64,000 nt of DNA from Chryseobacterium indicum (lineage in GTDB: Bacteria; Bacteroidota; Bacteroidia; Flavobacteriales; Weeksellaceae): positions 434,001 to 498,000 of the forward strand of contig NZ_JACSGT010000002.1 of the NCBI RefSeq assembly GCF_021504595.1, given 5' to 3'. The notes beneath the pieces were generated by a model, which was not told the DNA's origin, made no database searches, and saw only the letters and a program-made list of their open reading frames with translations. Position 1 is the first letter of the stretch, and every line of letters begins with the position of its first letter. Below are positions 1 through 8,932 of the stretch, piece after piece. Made by a program: the position numbers and the translations under genes.

Positions 1-278
1 TAATCGGAGTGCTGCAGAGAACGGATGTGTTTTCCTGCAATTCCTACCGTAACTTTACGGATCGGAACTCCTGCGCTGGACTGTGCCTCAGACACAGCAG
101 CTTTGATTGAATTAATGGTCTGCGAAATATTATTCACAATACCTTTGTGAACCCCAAGACTTTTCGCCTTTCCTACACCGAGAACTTCTATTTTCCCGTG
201 TGCATTCCTCCTTCCGACAATCGCAACAATCTTTGTTGTCCCGATGTCCAGACCTACTGAATACTCTTGATTTTCCAT
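1..278 (-). CDS. ftsA: Cell division protein FtsA, N-terminal part (gene runs off the window)
   Basis: FtsA is the actin-like ATPase that tethers FtsZ to the membrane and recruits the late divisome. Only the first 92 codons are present; the 3' part lies left of base 1. The start ATG is at 278-276 and the protein begins MENQEYSVGLDIGTTKIVAI, which contains the actin-type phosphate-1 loop (DIGTTK). The next residues (VLGVGKAKSLGVHKGIVNN) fit the FtsA 1A/1C start. It follows ftsQ in the same direction, the normal end of a dcw cluster, where ftsZ would come next outside the window. Confidence 0.93.
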   Translation of the reverse strand, partial: MENQEYSVGLDIGTTKIVAIVGRRNAHGKIEVLGVGKAKSLGVHKGIVNNISQTINSIKAAVSEAQSSAGVPIRKVTVGIAGKHIRSLQHSD

Positions 279-367
279 TTTTATACCGATTTGATTTTTT
301 TGTTTTTCAGTTCCTGTTTTAATAAGGATCATAGGTTTTTGCCTATGTATATTGATGTTTTTTTATT

Positions 368-1312
368 TTATTCGATCTTAACTTTTGCTTTAGTTTTCGG
401 TTTTGACGCCGTTGGTTTCTCAGTTTTTCTTGCTTGGGCTGCCTTCGGTTTTGAAGGATTTCCCGTTTTCTTAATTTCTTTTTTAACTTCAGCTTTCGGC
501 TTTGGTTCGGCACTTTTGGTGACTGCAACCGGAGCTTTTGCCAGTTCTATGTTCGCCGCTTTTAAAATACTGTCGTTTTCTTTGTAATTAGGATTTAAGG
601 TCGTTACAATCTGGTTCTGATATTTAATGGAAACCATACTGTATTTTTCAGGATCCTGATAGACAAGATATTTTTCTACAAATGCCTTAAATCCTTTAAC
701 CTTAAAATCTATATTATCTAAATCTCCAATTTCGACTTTGTAATTTCCTTCGCTGGTAAGAAGATTATAGTCGCCGTTTCGGTCTTTAGATATTCCGATA
801 AAATATTTTTTGCTGAAATCGTCGTTGTCGATCTTTTCAACCAACTCAGCAAGCTTTTCATACTCTTCTTTTTTTACATTTCCTGTCACCAACATGCATG
901 GATGAGAATACGTTTTAGAAATCGGAAATTCTATTCCTTTTTCATCTACGTAAAAGTCTCTGCCTTCTTTGTTTAATCTGAAAACAGGAACTCTCTGTTT
1001 GATGTCTAAATTCAGCTTTCCGTTCAGGTTTAAATAAACATTTGCGCTGTCCACTGCCGGAAGATTGTTGATCTTCTTTTCCAGAGCCGGAATATTGAGA
1101 TCTCCGACTTTTCCAGAAGGGTTTTCCTTTTTTACAATTTCCCGGATATCTTTTTCATCAATGAAGTAAACCGGTGTTTTTTCATTCATTTTTACAGAAA
1201 TTTTATTGTCCGTAATCTTCTGTCCGCTGAATTTCTTCAAAGAGAAACTCAGCAGAAATCCAAGGATGATTACTGTGATGGCAATTTTTAATATTCTGTA
1301 TTTATTTTTCAT
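368..1312 (-). CDS. ftsQ: Cell division protein FtsQ/DivIB with a basic Lys/Ala/Pro-rich tail
   Basis: FtsQ is a bitopic divisome protein that links early and late division proteins. The 314-residue product has a short cytoplasmic start, one membrane segment at about residues 6-26, a POTRA-like region (about 42-105) and a beta domain. Identification rests on this architecture and on the position between murC and ftsA. Residues 259-314 form an extra tail that is almost only K, A, P, E, T and S and strongly basic, unlike standard FtsQ; it would be periplasmic. The gap to murC is filled by the GxxExxY cassette, so ftsQ may be separated from its upstream operon partners by that insertion. Confidence 0.88.
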   Translation of the reverse strand: MKNKYRILKIAITVIILGFLLSFSLKKFSGQKITDNKISVKMNEKTPVYFIDEKDIREIVKKENPSGKVGDLNIPALEKKINNLPAVDSANVYLNLNGKLNLDIKQRVPVFRLNKEGRDFYVDEKGIEFPISKTYSHPCMLVTGNVKKEEYEKLAELVEKIDNDDFSKKYFIGISKDRNGDYNLLTSEGNYKVEIGDLDNIDFKVKGFKAFVEKYLVYQDPEKYSMVSIKYQNQIVTTLNPNYKENDSILKAANIELAKAPVAVTKSAEPKPKAEVKKEIKKTGNPSKPKAAQARKTEKPTASKPKTKAKVKIE

Positions 1313-1331
1313 TTTTGTTTTTAGCTTTTTT

Positions 1332-1418
1332 AACGCTACGGTCGCAAGGTTTTTCTTTAAATTCTCGCTTTTTATGTTCGCAAAGGCGTTTCACTCAGCA
1401 AATGATAGCTGAAAATAT
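1332..1418 (-). repeat. Left arm of the inverted repeat around the GxxExxY gene
   Basis: Bases 1375-1418 (44 bp) are the perfect reverse complement of 1826-1869. The similarity continues outwards, imperfectly, to about 1332 on this side and 1910 on the other (both outer parts contain AACGC-ACGG and CAA-rich blocks). The inner edge lies 3 bp from the end of the GxxExxY gene. Confidence 0.9.
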
Positions 1419-1421
1419 TTT

Positions 1422-1799
1422 TTATAATTTGTTTACTGCTCTTTTTACTCCGTCTTTAAATAAGGTAGAATGAAAATTTAAAATCATTCCTAATTTCATT
1501 TCTGTGATTCTTAAATAGTTAAGAATTTGGAAAAAATGATATTTATTAATTTCCGGAACTGCTTTTATTTCTATAATTACTTTATTTTCAATTAATAAGT
1601 CAACTCTGAATGCTTTCTCAATAATTAAACCTTCATAATTGACACTAATATCTTTTTGACTTTCAATGTTCAATCCGCTATTTTTTAACTCGTGGATTAA
1701 ACATTGCTCATAGACAATTTCATAAAGTCCGATTCCCAGTTTTCGGTGCACTTTCATCCCTGCATCAAAAACAATGTTTGAAATTTCATTTTCTGTCAT
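1422..1799 (-). CDS. GxxExxY protein (PDDEXK-like fold)
   Basis: This 125-residue protein carries the family signature G24-L-Y-E27-I-V-Y30 and, near residues 66-80, a D-x(n)-E-x-K-type pattern (RVDLLIENK then IIEIKA) that the family shares with PDDEXK nuclease-like folds. The biological role of GxxExxY proteins is not established. The gene sits alone between murC and ftsQ and is enclosed by a 44-bp perfect inverted repeat (1375-1418 and 1826-1869). It is unrelated to wall synthesis, so it is best read as an inserted cassette. Whether it is still an active nuclease cannot be told from the sequence. Confidence 0.85.
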   Translation of the reverse strand: MTENEISNIVFDAGMKVHRKLGIGLYEIVYEQCLIHELKNSGLNIESQKDISVNYEGLIIEKAFRVDLLIENKVIIEIKAVPEINKYHFFQILNYLRITEMKLGMILNFHSTLFKDGVKRAVNKL

Positions 1800-1825
1800 T
1801 GTGTGTTTTTATTTACTCTGAAATG

Positions 1826-1910
1826 ATATTTTCAGCTATCATTTGCTGAGTGAAACGCCTTTGCGAACAAATTTCCGTGTTTTCAAAAAATTCTTTGTGT
1901 CCGTTGCGTT
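1826..1910 (+). repeat. Right arm of the inverted repeat around the GxxExxY gene
   Basis: Bases 1826-1869 are the perfect 44-bp reverse complement of 1375-1418; the imperfect outer part reaches about 1910, a few bases before the murC stop codon. The arm begins 27 bp upstream of the GxxExxY start codon. Confidence 0.9.
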
Positions 1911-1921
1911 ATATTTAATAA

Positions 1922-3280
1922 TTAAATTTTCTCTATCCATTCACAAACAGGATCATACAGTGTGTCTATATTTCCTGCCCCTACTGTAAGAAGGATGTCA
2001 AAATCTTTTTCTTTTATTTTACTGAAAGCTTCGCCTAATGTTGAAACTTCTTTTTTATCTAAATTAACTTTTTCCAGCAGCCAATTAGAAGTAATTCCTT
2101 CAAAATTTTCCTGAAGTTCTCTTGCAGGGTAAATATCAAGCAAAATCAGCTCATCAGCTTTACTTAAACTTTCTGCGAATCCGTCTGCAAAATCTCTTGT
2201 TCTGCTGAAAAGATGGGGCTGGAAAACTACCAATAACTTCTTTTCAGGGTAAAACGTACGAATGGAACTCATCACGGCATTAATTTCTGTCGGATGATGC
2301 GCATAATCATCGATGTAAATTTTACCGTTTTCGTAAATATGTTTTGTATATCTTCTTTTAATTCCTTTAAAATTGGCAATTGCTTTCTTTAAAGTTTCGA
2401 AATCTACTCCTAAATTGTTTAAAATAGCCAATGCAACCGTAGCATTTTCCACGTTGTGAATTCCCGGAATTTCCCAGACAAAATCTTTTACCGTTTCGTT
2501 TGGCGTATGGAAATCAAAATAAATTTTATCATGCTCCATTCTCAGGTTATCTGAGTAATAATCAGCCACTTCGTTTACAGCATAGGTTTGATGAGGTCTT
2601 CCGATTTCAATTCCTTTTCTTACAAAAAGCTGTCTGTCTTCGGGAACCAGAGCCGCAAATTGTCTGAACCCCTCTTCAATGGTATTTTTATCTCCGTAGA
2701 TATCCAAATGATCCGCATCGGTGGAAGTAATAACTGCCCAATCCGGAGAAAGGTTTAAGAAGCTTCTGTCGTATTCATCTGCTTCCAAAACGGAATATTG
2801 CGAGCCATTATAGAGGAAATTTGACTTAAAATTCTCAGAAATTCCTCCCAGAAAACATGAAAAAGGCAAATCTGCTTCTTTGCACAGGTGTGAAACCAAG
2901 GTAGAAGTGGTTGTCTTTCCGTGAGTTCCGGCAACAGCAATGCAATCTGTGTTTTCCGTGATCAACCCTAAAACTTTTGCACGTTTTAATACTTCAAACT
3001 GACGGGTATTGAAATAATCTAAAATGTCCAGTTTCTTAATCGCCGGAGTGTAGATAACTAACGTATCTTCTTTGTAAAGCGACGTAATTTTTTCATCAAT
3101 GACATCTTCAAAAACAATATCAATTCCCTCGCTCATTAAAGTCTGAGTAAGTTTCGTGTTGGTTTTATCGTAGCCTGAAACTTTCTTGCCCGAAGCATGG
3201 AAATAACGAGCCAAAGCACTCATCCCGATTCCCCCGATTCCAACGAAGTAAAAATTTTGATATGTTTCTAAATTGTTCAT
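1922..3280 (-). CDS. murC: UDP-N-acetylmuramate--L-alanine ligase MurC
   Basis: MurC adds L-alanine to UDP-MurNAc, the first stem-peptide step of peptidoglycan synthesis in the cytoplasm. The 452-residue protein has the N-terminal Rossmann motif GIGGIGMS (residues 14-21), the ATP loop GTHGKTTT (118-125), and the Mur ligase signatures DADHLDIYG and DDYAHHPTEI typical of MurC. Length is normal for the family. It lies between murG and ftsQ as expected, but a GIY-YIG gene separates it from murG and a GxxExxY cassette from ftsQ. Confidence 0.97.
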   Translation of the reverse strand: MNNLETYQNFYFVGIGGIGMSALARYFHASGKKVSGYDKTNTKLTQTLMSEGIDIVFEDVIDEKITSLYKEDTLVIYTPAIKKLDILDYFNTRQFEVLKRAKVLGLITENTDCIAVAGTHGKTTTSTLVSHLCKEADLPFSCFLGGISENFKSNFLYNGSQYSVLEADEYDRSFLNLSPDWAVITSTDADHLDIYGDKNTIEEGFRQFAALVPEDRQLFVRKGIEIGRPHQTYAVNEVADYYSDNLRMEHDKIYFDFHTPNETVKDFVWEIPGIHNVENATVALAILNNLGVDFETLKKAIANFKGIKRRYTKHIYENGKIYIDDYAHHPTEINAVMSSIRTFYPEKKLLVVFQPHLFSRTRDFADGFAESLSKADELILLDIYPARELQENFEGITSNWLLEKVNLDKKEVSTLGEAFSKIKEKDFDILLTVGAGNIDTLYDPVCEWIEKI

Positions 3281-3379
3281 TTTATATTTTAATCTTTAAT
3301 GGCTTCTGATATACTCAAAGCTACATCACTAATCCTATTTTATACTATTAGACTCAGCTATTCTGTTATTTTTTAACGG

Positions 3380-3404
3380 CGTCAGGCTGAGCCTGTCGAA
3401 GCCT
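3380..3404 (-). repeat. REP-like hairpin, copy A
   Basis: Stem AGGCT (3384-3388) and AGCCT (3400-3404) closes the 11-base core GAGCCTGTCGA, with a GTC tag at 3381-3383. It lies directly after the stop codon of the GIY-YIG gene. It belongs to a five-copy family in this window whose stems differ but always pair. Confidence 0.8.
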
Positions 3405-3406
3405 TT

Positions 3407-3700
3407 CTAATCTTTCATCTTATTTTTTGATAATTCAGGCAACAATTCCCAATTATCATTTATTATTGCTTCCTTTTTCTTTCTACTCCAACCTTTAATT
3501 TGTTTTTCAAATCCTATCGCCTGATTAACATCATTAAATTCATAATAGAAAACAAGTTCTACAGGTTTTCTTGTATATGTATAGCTTTCAGGATTTAATC
3601 CGTCATTATGTTCATTAATTCTTTTTTCCAAATCATTGGTAAAACCTGTATAATAAGAATTATCCGAACATTTTACAATGTATACATAATATATTTTCAT
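3407..3700 (-). CDS. GIY-YIG nuclease-family protein
   Basis: A 97-residue single-domain protein. The GIY-YIG hallmark appears as YYVYIVKC (residues 4-11) and YYTGFT (about 17-22), followed by the catalytic-type arginine in LEKRINEH. Small stand-alone members resemble the UPF0213/YhbQ group; their cellular substrate is unknown. The gene is inserted between murG and murC and is flanked on both sides by REP-like hairpins (3380-3404; 3722-3746 and 3772-3796). It has no evident link to wall synthesis. Confidence 0.88.
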   Translation of the reverse strand: MKIYYVYIVKCSDNSYYTGFTNDLEKRINEHNDGLNPESYTYTRKPVELVFYYEFNDVNQAIGFEKQIKGWSRKKKEAIINDNWELLPELSKNKMKD

Positions 3701-3721
3701 TCATTTGTGTTGGTTTTGTTA

Positions 3722-3746
3722 ACCCTTCGACAAGCTCAGGGTGACA
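3722..3746 (+). repeat. REP-like hairpin, copy B
   Basis: Stem ACCCT (3722-3726) and AGGGT (3738-3742) encloses TCGACAAGCTC; tag GACA follows. It forms an opposed pair with copy C 25 bp further on. Confidence 0.8.
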
Positions 3747-3771
3747 TCTCTAATACTAACTGTCTATGTTT

Positions 3772-3796
3772 TGTCAGGTTGAGCTTGTCGAAACTT
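3772..3796 (-). repeat. REP-like hairpin, copy C
   Basis: Inverted relative to copy B. Arms AGGTT (3776-3780) and AACTT (3792-3796) pair with one G-T wobble around GAGCTTGTCGA; the TGTC tag precedes it at 3772-3775. Confidence 0.78.
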
Positions 3797-3801
3797 TCTA
3801 T

Positions 3802-4923
3802 TTACTTTATCACTTTAAAAATCTCATCTACAATCTCTTTTGCCGCATTTGGTTTGGCAAAATACTTCAGATTTTCAGACATTTCTTTTCTTACTTTTTC
3901 ATTTTCGCATATTTCTGAAAGGGTATCCCAGAATTTTTCCTGCATTTCAGAGTCTTTTACCATTCGGGCTGCATTTTTTTCAACCAGATTCATCGCATTT
4001 TTGGTTTGATGGTCTTCCGCTGCAAAAGGGAAGGGAACCAATAAAACCGGCTTCTGTGCAACCGCCAGCTCTGAAATGGCAATTGCACCCGCTCTGGAAA
4101 CAATGACATCTGCTGCAGAATAGGCGGTTTCCATGTCTTTGATGAATTCTTTCAGCAGGATGGAAGATGGAAGCTGGAGGTCGGAAGATAACTCGCTGTA
4201 GTCTAACTTTCCGGTTTGCCAGATCAACTGGTATCCTTTTTCTTTAAGGTTTTCCAGATTGTCTTTCCATCCGTTATTTAATGTTCTTGAGCCTAAAGAT
4301 CCTCCGACAGATAAAATCGTCAGTTTATTTTTATCCAAGCCCATTTTTTCTTTTGCCTGAGTGGTTTCCTGCATTCCGGAAATGATATTCTCCCGAATCG
4401 GATTCCCCAGAAACTTTATTTTTTCTGCCGGAAAGCCTTCCACTTTCGGATAGGCGGTGAACACGGCTTTTGCTTTTTTACTTAAAATTTTATTCGTAAC
4501 TCCTGCATGAGCATTCTGTTCCTGAATAAAAATAGGAATTCCCAGTTTACTTGCCTCGTACAAAGCCGGTCCGCTTGCGAAACCTCCTGTTCCCACGGCA
4601 AAATCCGGAGCAAAACTTTTAATGATCTTCTTCGATTTGGATAAACTTTTTAAAATTTTAAAAGGCAATCCTAGATTCGACAAAAGATTTCCTCTGTTGA
4701 TTCCGGCAATATCAATTCCTTCGATTTTATAACCCGCCTGCGGAACTTTTTCCATTTCCATTTTTCCGTTGGCTCCAATGAACAAAAATTCAGCATCGGG
4801 AAATCTTTTTCTGATTTCGTCCGCAATAGCAATAGCAGGAAAGATGTGTCCTCCTGTTCCTCCTCCCGATAATAATACACGGATGGATTTTGATTTTTGG
4901 CTATCTGCTGATGGTTTATTCAT
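3802..4923 (-). CDS. murG: UDP-GlcNAc:undecaprenyl-PP-MurNAc-pentapeptide transferase MurG
   Basis: MurG converts lipid I to lipid II at the inner face of the membrane. The 373-residue protein starts with a short polar extension, then the glycine-rich loop SGGGTGGHIFPAIAIADEI (about residues 19-37). The C-terminal half has the UDP-GlcNAc donor-site pattern (SRAGAIAISELAVAQKPVLL, then PFPFAAEDHQTKNA). Length is typical. It lies 34 bp after ftsW in the dcw cluster. Confidence 0.96.
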   Translation of the reverse strand: MNKPSADSQKSKSIRVLLSGGGTGGHIFPAIAIADEIRKRFPDAEFLFIGANGKMEMEKVPQAGYKIEGIDIAGINRGNLLSNLGLPFKILKSLSKSKKIIKSFAPDFAVGTGGFASGPALYEASKLGIPIFIQEQNAHAGVTNKILSKKAKAVFTAYPKVEGFPAEKIKFLGNPIRENIISGMQETTQAKEKMGLDKNKLTILSVGGSLGSRTLNNGWKDNLENLKEKGYQLIWQTGKLDYSELSSDLQLPSSILLKEFIKDMETAYSAADVIVSRAGAIAISELAVAQKPVLLVPFPFAAEDHQTKNAMNLVEKNAARMVKDSEMQEKFWDTLSEICENEKVRKEMSENLKYFAKPNAAKEIVDEIFKVIK

Positions 4924-4957
4924 CTCTGTTTAAATCTTTTTTATAAATTTTTTTGTC

Positions 4958-6196
4958 TTAAGCAATGTCGTTAATCTCCGCTATGCTTTGTTTTTTGCCC
5001 ATTCCTTCTTCATCGTAAATCTGAATTCTGGAGCTTATGTTTAAAATAATTCCCAACTGCAAATATGTTACCAACATTGAGGTTCCTCCGTAACTTATTA
5101 AAGGCAGCGGTTGCCCTGTTACAGGGATTAAATTAACAGCAACTGCAATATTTACAGACAGTTGTATAAAAATCATTACTCCGAGGCTGAGAACGAGCAA
5201 AGAGCCGAAAAAAGCAGGCATCTTACTGGCTATCATGACGATACGGATTATCATAATTAAATATAAACTTACCAGAAAAACCGCTCCGATCACTCCATAT
5301 TCTTCTACAATTACAGCGAAAATAAAGTCGGAGGCAGACTGCGGAAGCATTTGTTTTAAAGCACTTTTTCCGGGTCCCATTCCTGTAACTCCGCCGTGTA
5401 CGATGGCTGCTTTTGCCATCATCACCTGATAATTTTTTGCTTTTACACTTTCGTCATCTACGTCTGCAGTTTTTGCTTTGCTTGATGTAAAGGTTTCAAT
5501 ACGGCTCATCCACGTGTGAACACGGTTTCCTCCGATTAAGTTGGTGTTTAAAGCCACCAGTAAAAACAGAACAATTGCGATGAATGAAGCAGAAATAAAT
5601 CCTGCAATGTACTTCCAGTGTAACTGTCCGATGACGAGTACAATCACTGAAACCATTAAAATCATTAACGCCGTTGAACCATTGTCTTTTGCTACCAGAA
5701 CAAAAACCAGCAGAATCGGACCGAAGATGTACATGATGTTCTCAATCGGAAGCCTTTCCCGCGTTATTTTTTTGGTTAAATATCGGCACAGATAAATAAT
5801 CAGCATTAAAAAAGCAAAGGAAGACGGCTGGAATGAAATCGGCGTTCCGGGAATTTTCAGCCATCGTGAAGCACTGGCTCCATCAATGGTCTGTCCTGTG
5901 AACATGGTGACAATCAATAGAATAACCATTAAACCAAGCATGATGCTGCTGAGTTTTCCGATGTATTCGTATTTTACCATTCCGACTACTCTCATGATTC
6001 CCAAACCTAAGACCACGAAGAACATATGTTTGATAACGTGACCGGTTGTGGTCCCGTTATTAACGATATATTCCAGATTCGAACTTGCAGAATAAACCGG
6101 GAAAATAGAGAAAATGGAGATCACAAGAATGACCATCCAAAGTACTTTATCGCCCTTCAGGAATTCAAATCTGTTTTCTGTGTCTTGTTCGTTCAT
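4958..6196 (-). CDS. ftsW: SEDS-family peptidoglycan glycosyltransferase FtsW
   Basis: FtsW is the polytopic SEDS transglycosylase that works with the FtsI transpeptidase at the septum. About ten hydrophobic segments are visible, with SEDS patterns such as GPGKSALKQMLPQSASDFIF and the C-terminal PLISYGGTSML. I place the start at the ATG at 6196 (MNEQDTENRF), which leaves 22 bp after the murD stop; an alternative in-frame ATG at 6229 would overlap murD by 11 bp. Order murD-ftsW-murG is the usual one. Confidence 0.94.
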   Translation of the reverse strand: MNEQDTENRFEFLKGDKVLWMVILVISIFSIFPVYSASSNLEYIVNNGTTTGHVIKHMFFVVLGLGIMRVVGMVKYEYIGKLSSIMLGLMVILLIVTMFTGQTIDGASASRWLKIPGTPISFQPSSFAFLMLIIYLCRYLTKKITRERLPIENIMYIFGPILLVFVLVAKDNGSTALMILMVSVIVLVIGQLHWKYIAGFISASFIAIVLFLLVALNTNLIGGNRVHTWMSRIETFTSSKAKTADVDDESVKAKNYQVMMAKAAIVHGGVTGMGPGKSALKQMLPQSASDFIFAVIVEEYGVIGAVFLVSLYLIMIIRIVMIASKMPAFFGSLLVLSLGVMIFIQLSVNIAVAVNLIPVTGQPLPLISYGGTSMLVTYLQLGIILNISSRIQIYDEEGMGKKQSIAEINDIA

Positions 6197-6218
6197 ATAT
6201 AATGCTGTTGGCTTTTGG

Positions 6219-7556
6219 CTAATTGCCATTGGCTTTTAATACCTGCTCTTTAAACTGATGACCTCTGTCTTCATAGTTTTTGAATAAATCAAAACTTGCA
6301 CAGCACGGAGACAGTAAAACCGTATCTCCTTTTTCAGCGAGAGATTTTGAGATCTCCACTGCTTTTTCCATGCTCGACGTGTCGTAAATAAATTCTTTTT
6401 TGTCTTTAAAGAAGTTGATAATCTTTTCATTATCAATTCCTAAGCAGACAATTGCTTTTACTTTTCTTTTGACTAATTCTTCAATTTCAGTATAGTCATT
6501 ACCTTTATCTAAACCTCCGACAATCCAAACGGTTGGAGTTTTCATGCTTTCTAAAGCATAATAGGTTGCATTAACGTTGGTTGCCTTGCTGTCGTTGATG
6601 TATTTTACACCCTCAATTTCAGTCACAAGCTCCAGTCTGTGTTCAACCGCCTGAAAAGTCATTAATGAATTTCTTATGCTTTCATTGTTGATTTCCAGTA
6701 TTTTACCGGCAATTGACGCGGCTAAGCTGTTGGCAACATTGTGAGTTCCCAGAAGAGATAATTCATCAAGTTTCATTGAAAAAGTATCCTTCAGTTTTAC
6801 TTCAATGGTATCGCCGTTAATGAAACCTCCTTCTTCCAGTTTTTCTTTGGTGGAGAAAGGAATCATTTTCGCTTTAATTTCTAATTTTTCAAGAATATTT
6901 TTGCTCATTTCATCATCTTTATTGTAGATGAAGAAGTTGTCATTTTCCTGATTCTCTGTTATTCTGAATTTAGCCAGAGCATATTCTTCATAGTTGTAAT
7001 TGTACTGATCCAGATGGTCCTGTGACAAATTCAGCAATAAAGAAATATATGGTCTGAAATTCTGAATATCGTCCAACTGGAAAGAGCTTACTTCCAGAAC
7101 ATAATATTCATGGTTTTCATCGGCAACCTGCTTTGCAAAGCTGTACCCGATATTTCCGCCTAAACCTACGTTTAATCCGTCGTTTTTCAGGATGTAGTAG
7201 ATGAGAGACGTTGTTGTTGTTTTTCCGTTGCTTCCTGTGATGGCGATGATTTTCGCATCTGTAAATTCCGAAGCAAATTCAATTTCAGAAGAAAGTCTTA
7301 TTCCTTTCTCGTTAATTTTCTGAATCATTTCTGCCTTTTTCGGAATTCCCGGACTTTTTACAATCCAGTCGGCGTTTAAAATTCTTTCTTCATCGTGGCT
7401 TCCTTCTTCGAATTCAATTCCATTCTCGTTCAGAAACTGTCTGTAGTTATCCTTGATGGCACCTTTATCGGAAAGAAAAACTTCCATTCCTTTCTTTTTT
7501 GCCAGATAGGCAGCTCCGCAACCACTTTCTCCTCCTCCTAAAACAACTATTTTCAT
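6219..7556 (-). CDS. murD: UDP-MurNAc-L-alanine--D-glutamate ligase MurD
   Basis: MurD adds D-glutamate to UDP-MurNAc-L-Ala. The start is set at 7556 (MKIVVLGGGESGCGAAYL), because the Rossmann motif must be near the N terminus; the upstream in-frame ATG at 7595 only adds 13 non-conserved residues. The ATP loop ITGSNGKTTTTSLI, the VLEVSSFQLD segment and the C-terminal LLSPCCASFDLFKNYEDRG block are the standard MurD signatures. The product is 445 residues. Confidence 0.96.
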   Translation of the reverse strand: MKIVVLGGGESGCGAAYLAKKKGMEVFLSDKGAIKDNYRQFLNENGIEFEEGSHDEERILNADWIVKSPGIPKKAEMIQKINEKGIRLSSEIEFASEFTDAKIIAITGSNGKTTTTSLIYYILKNDGLNVGLGGNIGYSFAKQVADENHEYYVLEVSSFQLDDIQNFRPYISLLLNLSQDHLDQYNYNYEEYALAKFRITENQENDNFFIYNKDDEMSKNILEKLEIKAKMIPFSTKEKLEEGGFINGDTIEVKLKDTFSMKLDELSLLGTHNVANSLAASIAGKILEINNESIRNSLMTFQAVEHRLELVTEIEGVKYINDSKATNVNATYYALESMKTPTVWIVGGLDKGNDYTEIEELVKRKVKAIVCLGIDNEKIINFFKDKKEFIYDTSSMEKAVEISKSLAEKGDTVLLSPCCASFDLFKNYEDRGHQFKEQVLKANGN

Positions 7557-7642
7557 ATTTATTCTTTTGTAAAATGTAAAATGTAAAACGTACAATGTAT
7601 CTGGTGTCTTTTTACATCAATACTTTTTACTTTTTACAAAAT

Positions 7643-8884
7643 TTATCTCATTTTTAATGTGATCAGACATACAATTGCCAACATTACTCCGATGATGATC
7701 ATTCTGTTCACTATTTTACTCTCATGAAAGCCTCCCTTCTGATAATGGTGATGTAAAGGGGACATTCTGAATAGTCTATTGTTTTGGGCATATTCGAGCC
7801 CGAATTTTCTTTTTCTGTATTTAAAAACGACAACCTGAAGCATCACGGAAATATTTTCGATCAGGAAAATTCCGCAAAGGACAGGAATCATGAGTTCTTT
7901 TCTTAAAATGATGGCTAACACAGCGATAACTCCGCCTAACATCAAACTTCCGGTGTCGCCCATGAAAACCTGAGCCGGATAGGTGTTGTACCAGAAGAAT
8001 CCGATTACGGCTCCTACCATTGCGACCACGAATATGGTGGTTTCACCCATGTTTGGAAGGAACATAATGTTCAGATAATCAGCAAAAATGATGTTCCCTG
8101 AAAGATAGGCAAACAAGCCGAGCGTTAATAAAATAACAGTACTGGTTCCTGCTGCAAGACCATCAATTCCGTCGGTAATATTGGCTCCGTTTGAAACGGC
8201 TGTTACGATGAAAATTACAATCGGGATAAAAACAATCCAAGCCCATTCGTGGGCGTCTTTATCGTTCATCCAAAACAGAATTCCGCTGTAATCGAACTCG
8301 TTGTTTTTAGCAAACGGAACGGTAGAAACGGTTATTTTCTCGGTAGGCATAAAGTTTTGCTCTACATTATTTCTGTTTACCACTTTTGCATCTGCATATT
8401 TTCTTTTTACGGTAATATCGGGATGAAAATACATGGTAACTCCCACGATTAAACCCAATCCGACCTGTCCCACGATTTTGAATTTACCGCTTAAACCGTC
8501 TTTATTCTTTTTGATCTTTTTTAGATAATCATCCAGAAAGCCTATTGCACCCATCCATATCACGGAAACAATCAGAAGAACAATGTAAACGTTTGTAATT
8601 CTGGTAAATAGCAAAACAGGAATTAACGTTGCCAAAATAATAATAAGACCTCCCATTGTTGGAGTGCCTTCTTTTTGTTTCTGCCCGTCCAGACCAAGAT
8701 CACGCACCAGTTCTCCCATCTGTTTTGCTCTCAGATAGTTGATGATTCTTTTTCCATACACCAAAGCGATGGTTAAAGAAAACAGAACCGCCATTCCTGC
8801 ACGGAAGGAGATGTATTTCAACAGTCCTAATCCTGGAACGTGGATTCCCATGCTGGTTAAATATTCGTATAGGTAGTATAGCAT
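7643..8884 (-). CDS. mraY: Phospho-N-acetylmuramoyl-pentapeptide transferase MraY
   Basis: MraY moves phospho-MurNAc-pentapeptide to undecaprenyl phosphate to make lipid I. About ten membrane segments, the GFLDDYLK aspartate motif, [24 protein letters not shown] and the MSPLHHHYQ histidine motif are all present. At 413 residues it is longer than the roughly 360 of the E. coli enzyme; the extra sequence is a polar loop at about residues 158-215 ([10 protein letters not shown] through [11 protein letters not shown]). The gene starts right next to the four-helix-bundle cassette. Confidence 0.97.
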   Translation of the reverse strand: MLYYLYEYLTSMGIHVPGLGLLKYISFRAGMAVLFSLTIALVYGKRIINYLRAKQMGELVRDLGLDGQKQKEGTPTMGGLIIILATLIPVLLFTRITNVYIVLLIVSVIWMGAIGFLDDYLKKIKKNKDGLSGKFKIVGQVGLGLIVGVTMYFHPDITVKRKYADAKVVNRNNVEQNFMPTEKITVSTVPFAKNNEFDYSGILFWMNDKDAHEWAWIVFIPIVIFIVTAVSNGANITDGIDGLAAGTSTVILLTLGLFAYLSGNIIFADYLNIMFLPNMGETTIFVVAMVGAVIGFFWYNTYPAQVFMGDTGSLMLGGVIAVLAIILRKELMIPVLCGIFLIENISVMLQVVVFKYRKRKFGLEYAQNNRLFRMSPLHHHYQKGGFHESKIVNRMIIIGVMLAIVCLITLKMR

Positions 8885-8890
8885 TTCTTA

Positions 8891-8920
8891 ATTATTGATG
8901 TTTGATAATTGATGATTGAT
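8891..8920 (+). repeat. Left arm of imperfect inverted repeat around the four-helix-bundle gene
   Basis: This 30-bp stretch matches the reverse complement of 9297-9326 at 25 of 30 positions, counted by hand without gaps. It lies between the mraY start codon and the end of the four-helix-bundle gene. AT-rich composition lowers the weight of the match. Confidence 0.6.
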
Positions 8921-8932
8921 ATCTAACCGATA

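Noticed and set aside
46..60. CCGTAA-CT-TTACGG palindrome similar to the dyad operator
   Set aside because: It lies inside the ftsA coding region with half-sites in the opposite order.
7557..7595. Longer N terminus for MurD
   Set aside because: The extra residues are unrelated to MurD and the sequence is an AT-rich repeat-like spacer.
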